Assembly (NCBI GenBank): GCA_946479205.1
Contig: CAMLFJ010000026.1
Location: 1-13,494 of the forward strand
Direction of reading: 5' to 3'
Length of the DNA: 13,494 bases
Origin: an uncultured bacterium
GTDB taxonomy: Bacteria > Methylomirabilota > Methylomirabilia > Rokubacteriales > CSP1-6
This document shows, piece by piece, positions 6,715 through 13,273 of this stretch. The notes below the pieces were generated by a model. The model searched no databases and was not told where the DNA came from. It worked only from the letters and a program-made list of their open reading frames with translations. Numbering within the stretch: position 1 is the first letter of the stretch; each line of letters begins with the position of its first letter. The position numbers and the translations under genes are program-made.

Positions 6715-7965
6715 ATGACCGAGGCCCAGTCCCCACTTCCCCCCGAGGGCCGGAGCTGGCCCGAGCTCGCGGCCGCGCTCCGCGAGCTCAAGCGCGACGA
6801 CCTCGACTGGCGTCGGGGCCGGCACGCCGCCTTCGTCCGGCACGCCGACGACGCGGTGGAGGAGGTGGCCCGCGAGGCCTACGCGCTCTTCATGACCGAG
6901 AACGGCCTCGGGCTGCGCGTGTTCCCGAGCCTGCGGCGCATGGAGGCCGACGTCGTCGCGATGGTCCGTCACCTGCTGGGGGGCGACGCCGCCACCGCCG
7001 GCCACCTGACCTCCGGCGGCACCGAGAGCATCTTCCTCGCGACCCACGCGGCCCGCGAGTGGGCGCGGCGCCACCGCGCCGACGTCACCGCGCCCGAGAT
7101 CGTGGCTCCGTGGTCGGCGCATCCTGCGGTGAACAAGGCGGCCCACTACCTCGGCATGACGGTGCGCCGCGTGCCGGTCGGGGCCGGCTTCCGGGCCGAC
7201 GTGCCCGCGATGGCCGCCGCGATCACCCCGCGCACCGTCATGCTCTACGGCTCGGCGCCTACCTACTCGCTCGGCGTCGTCGACCCCATCGCGGCGCTGG
7301 CCGATCTCGCGCGGGCCCGCGGGCTCTGGCTCCACGTCGACGCCTGCGTGGGCGGGATCCTGGGCCCGTTCGTGCGCGCGCTGGGCCACCCGGTGCCCGA
7401 GTTCGGCCTGGCGCTACCCGGCGTCACCTCGATCTCGGCCGATCTCCACAAGTCGGGCTACACCGCGAAGGGCGCCTCGGTGGTCCTCTTCCGGAGTGCG
7501 GAGCACCAGGCGGCGGGGCGGTACGACTTCGAAGACTGGCCCACCGGGCTCTACAGCGTGAACACCTTCACGGGCACGCGGCCCGGGGGGGCCGTCGCCG
7601 CGGCGTGGGCGGTGATGCACTTCCTGGGCGAGGCGGGGTACCGGCGCATCGCGGCCACGGTCATGGAGGCGAAAGCCCGCCTCGTCGACGGGCTCGCGCG
7701 CATCGAGGGCGGGCTCCACGTGTGGGGTGAGCCCGAGCTGTGGGCGGTGGGCTTCGGCAGCGAGGCGCTCGACATCTTCACGATCGCCGATCGGATGACC
7801 GCCCGGGGCTGGTCGGTGGGACGCATCCGCGCGCCGCGCGGGATCCACCTCATGATCACCCCGGTGCACGCGCCGATCATTGACGAGTACCTGGCGGACC
7901 TGGCCCGCGCGGCCAGCGAGGCGCGCGGGGCCGCGTCTCCGTCGCCGACGCGCGTCGTCTACTGA
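6715..7965 (+). CDS. PLP-dependent decarboxylase-family protein, sphingosine-1-phosphate lyase-like
   Basis: The 416-residue protein is a fold-type I PLP enzyme of the group II decarboxylase family and most resembles sphingosine-1-phosphate lyases. It has an N-terminal arm with FMTENGLGLRVFPSLRRME (59-77), the phosphate-binding TSGGTESIFLA (99-109), the cofactor-pairing HVDACVGG (207-214) with Asp209, and the Schiff-base lysine Lys246 in SADLHKSGY. A YSVNTFTGTRPGG stretch (280-292) matches the lyase active-site region in placement. Length is a little short of eukaryotic lyases because there is no membrane anchor, so it should be soluble. The reaction would be retro-aldol cleavage of a phosphorylated amino alcohol or amino-acid decarboxylation. 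The start at 6715 is set by the leaderless promoter just upstream. The lipoprotein hydrolase gene follows with no gap. The family is secure; the S1P-lyase assignment is moderate. Confidence 0.88.
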   Translation: MTEAQSPLPPEGRSWPELAAALRELKRDDLDWRRGRHAAFVRHADDAVEEVAREAYALFMTENGLGLRVFPSLRRMEADVVAMVRHLLGGDAATAGHLTSGGTESIFLATHAAREWARRHRADVTAPEIVAPWSAHPAVNKAAHYLGMTVRRVPVGAGFRADVPAMAAAITPRTVMLYGSAPTYSLGVVDPIAALADLARARGLWLHVDACVGGILGPFVRALGHPVPEFGLALPGVTSISADLHKSGYTAKGASVVLFRSAEHQAAGRYDFEDWPTGLYSVNTFTGTRPGGAVAAAWAVMHFLGEAGYRRIAATVMEAKARLVDGLARIEGGLHVWGEPELWAVGFGSEALDIFTIADRMTARGWSVGRIRAPRGIHLMITPVHAPIIDEYLADLARAASEARGAASPSPTRVVY

Positions 7966-8742
7966 TTGCGCCGAGGGGCCCCGCTCGCGGCGGCCGCGCT
8001 CCTCCTCCTGACTGGCTGCACCATGTGGATCGACCGCTTCGTGTTCTTTCCCGACCGGCGCGTCGGGTCGCCGCCCGCCGGGGTCGAGGAGCGCTGGATC
8101 GCCACCCCGGACGGCCTGCGCCTGCACGCCTGGTTCGCTCCACCGCGCGCGGACGGCCCGCTGCTCCTGTGGTCGCACGGCAACGCGGGGAACATCGACT
8201 CGCGCCGGGCGCTGCTGACCGCCCTCGCGGGCCGCGGGCTCGGGGTGCTGGCCTACGATTACCGCGGCTACGGGCGCAGCGAGGGCGCGCCGAGCGAGGC
8301 GGGCGTGTATCTCGACGCGGCCGCCGCGTTCGACGACCTGGTGGCGCGCGGGACCGAGCCGGCCACCATCGTGTGCCTCGGCGAATCCCTGGGCGGCGCG
8401 GTCTCCATCGAGGTCGCCACCCGGCGCCCCTGCGGGGCGGTCGTCGTGGTCTCGACGTTCACGCGGCTGGCCGACGTCGCGCGGCGGCACTACGGCCCGC
8501 TGGCCGGGCTCGTGGGCGACCGGTTCGACTCGGTGGGGCGCCTGCCGCGGGTGGCGGCACCCGTCTTCATCGCGCACGGTGACCAGGACGAGATCGTGCC
8601 CTTCGAGCTGGGCGAGCGGCTGTTCGCGGCGGCGCGGGAGCCGCGGCGGTTCTTCCGCATCACCGGCGCCGACCACAACGACGCGCTCGGCCACCCCGCC
8701 CTGCTCGACGCCATCGCCCGCTTCGCCCGGGAGAAGCGGTGA
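7966..8742 (+). CDS. Lipoprotein alpha/beta hydrolase (BEM46/YfhR-like)
   Basis: The 258-residue protein begins with a lipoprotein signal: basic MRRG, a hydrophobic run and the lipobox LTGC with Cys18, so the mature enzyme is likely lipid-anchored. The remainder is a serine hydrolase of the alpha/beta fold: oxyanion loop SHGNAGN (70-76), YDYRGYGRSEG (98-107), nucleophile Ser141 in GESLGG, Asp208 in HGDQDEIVP and His237 in GADHND. It resembles BEM46/YfhR hydrolases, whose substrates are mostly unknown. The start is a TTG at 7966, directly after the TGA of the PLP gene with zero spacing and no Shine-Dalgarno. Without that TTG the signal peptide would be lost, which is why I accept it. Translation probably depends on ribosomes finishing the upstream gene. 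Substrate cannot be inferred; a lipid or ester link with the neighbouring lyase-like enzyme is speculative. Confidence 0.9.
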   Translation: MRRGAPLAAAALLLLTGCTMWIDRFVFFPDRRVGSPPAGVEERWIATPDGLRLHAWFAPPRADGPLLLWSHGNAGNIDSRRALLTALAGRGLGVLAYDYRGYGRSEGAPSEAGVYLDAAAAFDDLVARGTEPATIVCLGESLGGAVSIEVATRRPCGAVVVVSTFTRLADVARRHYGPLAGLVGDRFDSVGRLPRVAAPVFIAHGDQDEIVPFELGERLFAAAREPRRFFRITGADHNDALGHPALLDAIARFAREKR

Positions 8743-8769
8743 CCGGATCCTCCGCGGGCGGGCCGGCCG

Positions 8770-8799
8770 TTGCGCGCGCGCGCGGCGCCGGGGTAGCAT
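8770..8799 (+). promoter_or_regulatory. Promoter of the FAD oxidoreductase operon
   Basis: A -35 TTGCGC (8770-8775), an 18-nt spacer and a -10 TAGCAT (8794-8799) are followed by 7 nt and then the ATG at 8807, so transcription should start at or next to the start codon. The spacer is an alternating GC run, and its end shares the 11-mer GCGCCGGGGTA (8785-8795) with the promoter at 6676, in the same register relative to the -10 box. Confidence 0.5.
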
Positions 8800-8806
8800 C
8801 GGCCCC

Positions 8807-9991
8807 ATGACGACGGGGCGCACCGCGGAGGTCGTGATCATCGGGGGTGGCGTGACCGGCGCCAGCACCGCGTTTCACCTGACCCGGCGCGGGATCACCG
8901 ACGTGATCGTGGTGGACAAGGGCGCGCTCGCGTCCGGCGGTACCGGCAAGAGCTCGGCCTGCGTGCGACAGCACTACTCGACGGCCGAGACCTGCCGGAT
9001 GATCCGATACTCGCTCGATTTCTTCCAGCGCTTCGCCGAGCACACCGACGGCGGCTCGTGCGGCTTCCGGCACACCGGTTACCTGCTCGGGGTGGACGAG
9101 CGGATGCGGCCGCCCATGGAGGCGGCGGTCGCGCTCCAGCGCTCGGTCGGCATCGACACGCGGCTCGTCTCCCCGACCGACATGCGCGAGATCGAGCCGC
9201 GCCTGCGCGCGGACGATCTGGTGGCCGGCTGCTACGAGCCGGCGTCGGGCTACTGCAACCCGGTCGAGACCGCCCAGGGCTTCGCGCGGGCCGCGCGCGC
9301 GGCGGGTGCGCGCATCCTGGAAGACACCGCGGTGATCGGGCTGCTGCTGGACGGCGACCGCGTGCGTGGCGTCCGCACCAGCGCGGGCGACATCCACGCC
9401 CCGGTGGTCGTCAACGCGGCGGGCCTGTGGAGCGCGCGGGTCGCCGCCATGGCCGGGGTGGACCTGCCGATCCACGTGTGCCGCCACAAGATCAGCATCG
9501 TCGCCTGGCCCGAGGCCGATCGCCGGCCGCACCCCATGGTCTATGACTTCGTCACCAACATCTATACGCGTCCCGAGATGGGCGAGCACATCCTGGTGGG
9601 CGGGCTCGACGCCGAGGAGTCGCAGGCGAGTGCCGATCCGGACGCCTACCGCGAAGGCGTGAGCCTCGACGAGTCCACCGACGCCCTCGCCCGCGTGAGC
9701 CATCGCTTCCCCGCCCTCGCGGACGGCCACATCGCCCGCGGCTACGCGGGCTGCTTCGACGTCAGTCCCGACTGGCATCCCGTCCTCGACCGGGTCGGTC
9801 CGGAGGGCTACCACGTGGCCGCGGGCTTCTCCGGCCACGGCTTCAAGCTCTCGCCGGCGGTGGGTCACATGATGGCGACGCTCATCACCGAGGGAGCGGC
9901 CGGGCATCCCGACCTCCCCACCTTCCGCCTGGCCCGGTTCGCGGAGGGCAAGCCGATCCGAGGAACTTACGGCGACTGGCTGATGTGCTAG
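8807..9991 (+). CDS. FAD-dependent oxidoreductase, DAO family (sarcosine oxidase beta-like)
   Basis: The 394-residue protein has an N-terminal Rossmann motif VVIIGGGVTGAS (9-20) with Asp37 at the end of the second strand, typical for FAD binding. The following GGTGKSSACVRQHYS (44-58) and the C-terminal GFSGHGFKLSPAVGHMMA (340-357) are characteristic of the DAO superfamily that includes the sarcosine oxidase beta subunit, dimethylglycine dehydrogenase and D-amino acid dehydrogenases. These oxidise secondary or primary amines, passing electrons to oxygen or another acceptor; which substrate applies here is unknown. The ATG at 8807 follows a likely leaderless promoter. An open frame extends upstream to about 8579 but only as a shadow of the hydrolase. 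The stop overlaps the GTG start of the MFS carrier by 7 nt. Family confidence is high. Confidence 0.93.
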   Translation: MTTGRTAEVVIIGGGVTGASTAFHLTRRGITDVIVVDKGALASGGTGKSSACVRQHYSTAETCRMIRYSLDFFQRFAEHTDGGSCGFRHTGYLLGVDERMRPPMEAAVALQRSVGIDTRLVSPTDMREIEPRLRADDLVAGCYEPASGYCNPVETAQGFARAARAAGARILEDTAVIGLLLDGDRVRGVRTSAGDIHAPVVVNAAGLWSARVAAMAGVDLPIHVCRHKISIVAWPEADRRPHPMVYDFVTNIYTRPEMGEHILVGGLDAEESQASADPDAYREGVSLDESTDALARVSHRFPALADGHIARGYAGCFDVSPDWHPVLDRVGPEGYHVAAGFSGHGFKLSPAVGHMMATLITEGAAGHPDLPTFRLARFAEGKPIRGTYGDWLMC

Positions 9992-11214
9992 CGCCGTCCC
10001 GGCCCCGGCATCCCCGGCCCCCGCATCCCTGGCTGGTCGTCGGCGCGGTCTGGATCACGCTCGCGATCGCCTCCGGCCTCTACTTCTCGTTCCCCATCTT
10101 CTTCGTGGCGCTGTTCGAGGAGTTCGGCTGGTCGCGCGGGGCCACCGCGGCCGCGTTCTCGATCTCGTCGGTCGTGCAGGGCGTGCTCTCCCCGGTGGTG
10201 GGCACCCTCGTGGATCGCCTGGGGCCGCGCCGCGTGATGCTCGGCGGGGCGGGCGTGCTCGGCCTCGGGTGCGCGCTGTCGAGCCGGATCGACTCGCTGT
10301 GGTCGCTCTACCTGATCGTGGGCGTGCTGACCGCGGCGGGGGCCTGCGCGGTGAGCTGGGTCCCCGCGGGCACGCTGATCGCGCGGTGGTTCGCCGAGGG
10401 ACGGGGCAGCGCGATGGGCGTGGCGTTCTCGGGCATGGGCGCCGGCGTGCTGACGGTCGGCCCGCTCGCCCAGTGGCTGATCGCCGGATACGGCTGGCGC
10501 GCCGCCTACCTCGCCCTCGGCCTGGGCACGTTGGCCGTGCTCCTGCCCCTCGTGTGGCTGGGCGTGCACGACGGGCCCGCTCTCCCCGCGCCCGCGCGCG
10601 GCGCGCGCGGGGGCGCCGTCACGTGGGGCGCGGAGATCGGCGACGCGCTGCGGACGCGCGCCTTCTGGGCGCTCTTCTTCGCCTACCTCTGCACGCCGCT
10701 CGCGGTCTTCACGGTCGTCACGCACCAGGTGGCCTTCGCGGTGGACCACGGCTTCCCGCGGCTGTTCGTCGCCTCGATCTTCGGCCTCACCGGGCTGCTC
10801 TCGGTGGTGGGCCGCATCGGCTTCGGCATCGCGGCCGATCGGATCGGGCGCGCGGCCTCGGCCACGATCTCCTACGGCTGCACCGCGGTGGGCACGCTCT
10901 GCCTGCTCGGGCTCGAGATCTGGCCGGTGGTCGCGGCGCTCTACGCGTACGCGTTCTTCTTCGGCCTGGGCTTCGGCGCCCGCGGCCCCATCATCACCGC
11001 GATGGCCTCACAGCTCTTCCCGGGGCGCTTCGGGGCCATCTACGGCTTCCTGAGCGTCGGCAACGGCATCGGGGGCGGCGTCGCCCCGTGGTTCGCGGGC
11101 TACGTGCACGACGTCACCGGGAGCTACCGGATCGCCTTCCTGATCTCGGTCGGCTTCTGCGCGGTGGGCGCGACCTGCTTCTGGCTCGCGCGCCCTCCGC
11201 GCGATACGCTATGA
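9985..11214 (+). CDS. MFS transporter, oxalate/formate-antiporter or monocarboxylate-type
   Basis: The 409-residue protein has about 12 predicted membrane segments in two halves. The loop between helices 2 and 3 carries the MFS motif A, GTLVDRLGPRRVML (73-86), and a degenerate copy, GIAADRIGRA (281-290), recurs in the second half. The family-typical opening, a single helix ending in FSFPIFFVALFEEFGWSRG (34-52), resembles oxalate/formate antiporters and monocarboxylate carriers. The substrate is probably a small organic acid, which would fit the neighbouring oxidase, dehydrogenase and CoA-transferase (inference). The central loop (about 195-215) is Ala/Pro/Arg/Gly-rich. The start is GTG at 9985, overlapping the upstream stop by 7 nt; no ATG is available before the first helix. 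The stop at 11212-11214 overlaps an ATG of the next gene. Confidence 0.92.
   Translation: MLAPSRPRHPRPPHPWLVVGAVWITLAIASGLYFSFPIFFVALFEEFGWSRGATAAAFSISSVVQGVLSPVVGTLVDRLGPRRVMLGGAGVLGLGCALSSRIDSLWSLYLIVGVLTAAGACAVSWVPAGTLIARWFAEGRGSAMGVAFSGMGAGVLTVGPLAQWLIAGYGWRAAYLALGLGTLAVLLPLVWLGVHDGPALPAPARGARGGAVTWGAEIGDALRTRAFWALFFAYLCTPLAVFTVVTHQVAFAVDHGFPRLFVASIFGLTGLLSVVGRIGFGIAADRIGRAASATISYGCTAVGTLCLLGLEIWPVVAALYAYAFFFGLGFGARGPIITAMASQLFPGRFGAIYGFLSVGNGIGGGVAPWFAGYVHDVTGSYRIAFLISVGFCAVGATCFWLARPPRDTL
10591..10611. repeat. Perfect GC inverted repeat inside the MFS gene
   Basis: CCCGCGCGC (10591-10599) and GCGCGCGGG (10603-10611) are exact inverted copies around a 3-nt centre. They encode the PARGARG stretch of the transporter's central loop. 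The hairpin may simply follow from codon use in a GC-rich loop. Confidence 0.6.
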
Positions 11215-11215
11215 T
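11210..11215 (+). promoter_or_regulatory. Possible internal -10 box before the SDR gene
   Basis: TATGAT lies 7 nt before the ATG at 11223, the same spacing as at the FAD oxidoreductase start, and overlaps the MFS stop codon. No good -35 box is present at 16-18 nt spacing, so this is a weak call. Confidence 0.3.
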
Positions 11216-11222
11216 CCGGCCG

Positions 11223-12020
11223 ATGCGCCTGCCGGGTCGGGTCGCGGCAATCACCGGAGGCGCGCTCGGGATCGGGCGCGCGACCGCGCTCGTCTTTGCC
11301 GAGGAAGGCGCGCGCGTCGTGCTCGGCGACATCCAGCTCGAGCCCGCCGAGGCAGTGGCGCAGGAGATCCGCGCGCGGGGCGGCCAGGCCATCGCGGTCG
11401 GCCTCGACGTGGGCGACGCCGCCGCCGTGCAGGCCTTCGTCGATCGCGTCGTCGCGGAGTTCGGCCGGCTCGACGTCATGTTCGCCAACGCGGGGATCGC
11501 GCACTCGGCGCCGTTCCTGGAGCACCCCGAGGCCCAGTGGCACCGGGTCCTGCGCGTCAACCTGACCGGCGTCTTCCTCTGCTGCCAGGCCGCCGCGCGC
11601 CAGATGGTCACGCAGGGCGGCGGCGGCCGGATCATCACCACCGCGTCGATCAACGGCTTCCGCGGCGTGGAGAACCTGGTCGGCTACAACGCGGCCAAGG
11701 CCGGCGTCATCGAGATGACCCGCACCATGGCGGTCGAGCTGGCGCAGCATCGCATCGCAGTGAACGCGATCGCCCCCGCCCAGATCGACACCCGGCTCAC
11801 GCGGAGCCTGCCCGAGACCGCGCGGCAGCGGCGGGTGGAGCGCATCCCGATGGGGCGCTTCGGCGAGCCCGAGGAGGTGGCCCGGGTCGCGCTCTTCCTC
11901 GCCTCCGACGACGCCAGCTACGTCACCGGCCACACCCTCGCGGTGGACGGCGGCTACCTGGCCGGCGGCCTCTGGTCGGGCGTGCCGGGCAGCCCGCCTC
12001 CCCGCGGCACGCCGGGCTAG
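11223..12020 (+). CDS. Short-chain dehydrogenase/reductase (SDR)
   Basis: This 265-residue classical SDR contains the cofactor motif TGGALGIG (11-18), Asp62 in the LDV segment, the structural NAG (89-91) and the full catalytic tetrad Asn113, Ser142, Tyr155 and Lys159 (YNAAK). The C-terminal region ends in the usual VTGHTLAVDGGY, then carries an extra Gly/Pro-rich tail of about 20 residues (SGVPGSPPPRGTPG at the end). It should oxidise or reduce a hydroxyl/keto group with NAD(P). Asp36 at the end of strand 2 (GDI) suggests NAD over NADP. Two ATGs are possible: 11211, overlapping the MFS stop as ATGA, and 11223, four codons later, which gives the usual SDR N-terminus and sits 7 nt after a TATGAT box. 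I use 11223, with 11211 nearly as likely. It lies in the FAD oxidoreductase-MFS-SDR-CoA-transferase run. Confidence 0.93.
   Translation: MRLPGRVAAITGGALGIGRATALVFAEEGARVVLGDIQLEPAEAVAQEIRARGGQAIAVGLDVGDAAAVQAFVDRVVAEFGRLDVMFANAGIAHSAPFLEHPEAQWHRVLRVNLTGVFLCCQAAARQMVTQGGGGRIITTASINGFRGVENLVGYNAAKAGVIEMTRTMAVELAQHRIAVNAIAPAQIDTRLTRSLPETARQRRVERIPMGRFGEPEEVARVALFLASDDASYVTGHTLAVDGGYLAGGLWSGVPGSPPPRGTPG
11979..12013. repeat. Inverted repeat at the end of the SDR gene
   Basis: GGCGTGCCG (11979-11987) and CGGCACGCC (12005-12013) are exact 9-bp inverted arms with a 17-nt loop, lying in the codons of the Pro-rich SDR tail. A GGGCTAGCCC palindrome (12014-12023) containing the stop codon and a pyrimidine-only tract (12021-12035, C-rich) follow. 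There is no T-run, so it is not a standard intrinsic terminator; it could tune expression of the next gene. Confidence 0.5.
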
Positions 12021-12055
12021 CCCCTCCCTCCCCCGGCCGAGCCGTCCGACGCCCG

Positions 12056-13261
12056 ATGGACCACGCCCTGAGCGACGTCACCGTGCTCGACCTCGGGCAG
12101 GTCATCGCGATGCCGTTCTGCACCATGCTGCTCGCCGACCTCGGCGCGCGGGTGATCAAGATCGAGTCGCCCGAGCGCGGCCGCGAGCGCGTGTCCCTCG
12201 GCGTGAAGCGGCGCCGCGATGGCGTCGAGGAGCGGGTGCCCGCGGCCCAGTACCGCGATCGCAACAAGCTCGGCGTCACCCTCGAGCTGAAGACGCCGGC
12301 CGGCCTCGAGCTCTTCCGCGAGCTGGTGCGGCACGCCGACGTGGTCACCGAGAATTTCAGCGTCGGCACGATGGCGCGGCTCGGTCTCGGCTACGAGGAG
12401 CTGCGCCGCATCAATCCCGGGCTGATCTACGCCTCGATCACCGCGTTCGGCCAGACCGGACCCTACGCGCCCCAGCGCGGCTACGACATGCTCGCGCAGG
12501 CGATCAGCGGGTACATGAGCATCACCGGCTATCCCGACGGCCCGCCCACCCGGTCCGGCCAGTCCATCTCCGACTACTACGCCGGGATGCTGTGCGCCTT
12601 CAGCATCGTCTCCGCGCTGCACTACCGGCAGCGCACCGGGAAGGGGCAGCACATCGACCTGGCGCTGCTCGACAGCCTGCTGGTCGCGCTGGACAACCTC
12701 GGGGAGCGCTACACGGTGGGCGGCGAGATCCTCACCCGCGCGGGCAACGTCTCGTTCGCGGGCTCGGCGACCGGCGTCTACGCGACGGCCGACGGCCACG
12801 TGGCCATCGCCGCCGCCGCGAGCAATGCGATCTGGGCCCGCTTCTGCGCGGTCATCGGGCGGGACGAGCTGACGCGCGCGCCCACGTTCGCCACCGCGGC
12901 GGCGCGGCGCGACCGGCGCGACGAGATCGCGGCGATCATCCAGCGGTGGACCGGCGCCCGCACGAAGGCCGAGGTCGTCCAGGCCCTGACGACCGCCGGC
13001 GTGCCGGCCGCCCCGGTCAACAACGTGGCGGAGATGGTCGCCGATCCCCAGGTGCGGGCGCGCGAGATGTTCGTCCAGCGCGACCATCCCATCTACGGTC
13101 CCCTGACCACGACCGGGACGCCGCTCAAGCTCTCGGAGACTCCGGGCCGGATTCGCCGGCTTGCGCCAATGCCGGGCGAGCACAACACGGAGGTCTTCGT
13201 CGATCTCCTGGGCCACTCGCCCGCCGACCTCGAGCGGTGGCGCGCCGAGGGCGTGATCTGA
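12056..13261 (+). CDS. CaiB/BaiF family III CoA-transferase
   Basis: The 401-residue protein has the family N-terminus VTVLDLGQVIAMPFCTMLLADLGARVIKIESP (8-39), including the conserved LADLGARVIKIE; then TENFSVGTMARLGLGYE (98-113), ASITAFGQTGPY (126-137), RGYDMLAQAISGYM (141-154) and the catalytic aspartate, probably Asp173 in SISDYYAGM. GKGQHIDLALLDS (195-207) is also diagnostic. These enzymes move CoA between acyl-CoA donors and free carboxylic acids in the cytoplasm, as interlocking dimers (known). The length is normal. The ATG at 12056 lies 35 nt after the SDR stop, with no clear Shine-Dalgarno, and gives the expected N-terminus. In this operon it most likely activates an acid made by the oxidase or SDR. 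The exact acid is unknown. Confidence 0.95.
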   Translation: MDHALSDVTVLDLGQVIAMPFCTMLLADLGARVIKIESPERGRERVSLGVKRRRDGVEERVPAAQYRDRNKLGVTLELKTPAGLELFRELVRHADVVTENFSVGTMARLGLGYEELRRINPGLIYASITAFGQTGPYAPQRGYDMLAQAISGYMSITGYPDGPPTRSGQSISDYYAGMLCAFSIVSALHYRQRTGKGQHIDLALLDSLLVALDNLGERYTVGGEILTRAGNVSFAGSATGVYATADGHVAIAAAASNAIWARFCAVIGRDELTRAPTFATAAARRDRRDEIAAIIQRWTGARTKAEVVQALTTAGVPAAPVNNVAEMVADPQVRAREMFVQRDHPIYGPLTTTGTPLKLSETPGRIRRLAPMPGEHNTEVFVDLLGHSPADLERWRAEGVI

Positions 13262-13273
13262 CCGGGCGCGACC

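Noticed and set aside
7414..8868. Long minus-strand open frame opposite the PLP enzyme and hydrolase
   Set aside because: The product is Arg/Gly/Pro/Ala/His-rich without domain signatures, and the plus strand carries two clear genes.
8660..9907. Minus-strand open frame opposite the FAD oxidoreductase
   Set aside because: It is a shadow of a confident gene with no family features.
10591..10611. Regulatory hairpin inside the MFS gene
   Set aside because: The arms are exact, but they encode a repetitive Ala-Arg-Gly loop with G/C third positions, which explains the palindrome without function; kept only as a repeat.
12021..12035. G-quadruplex on the minus strand of the C-rich tract
   Set aside because: Only three runs of three or more G are present, so a standard four-run quadruplex is not supported.
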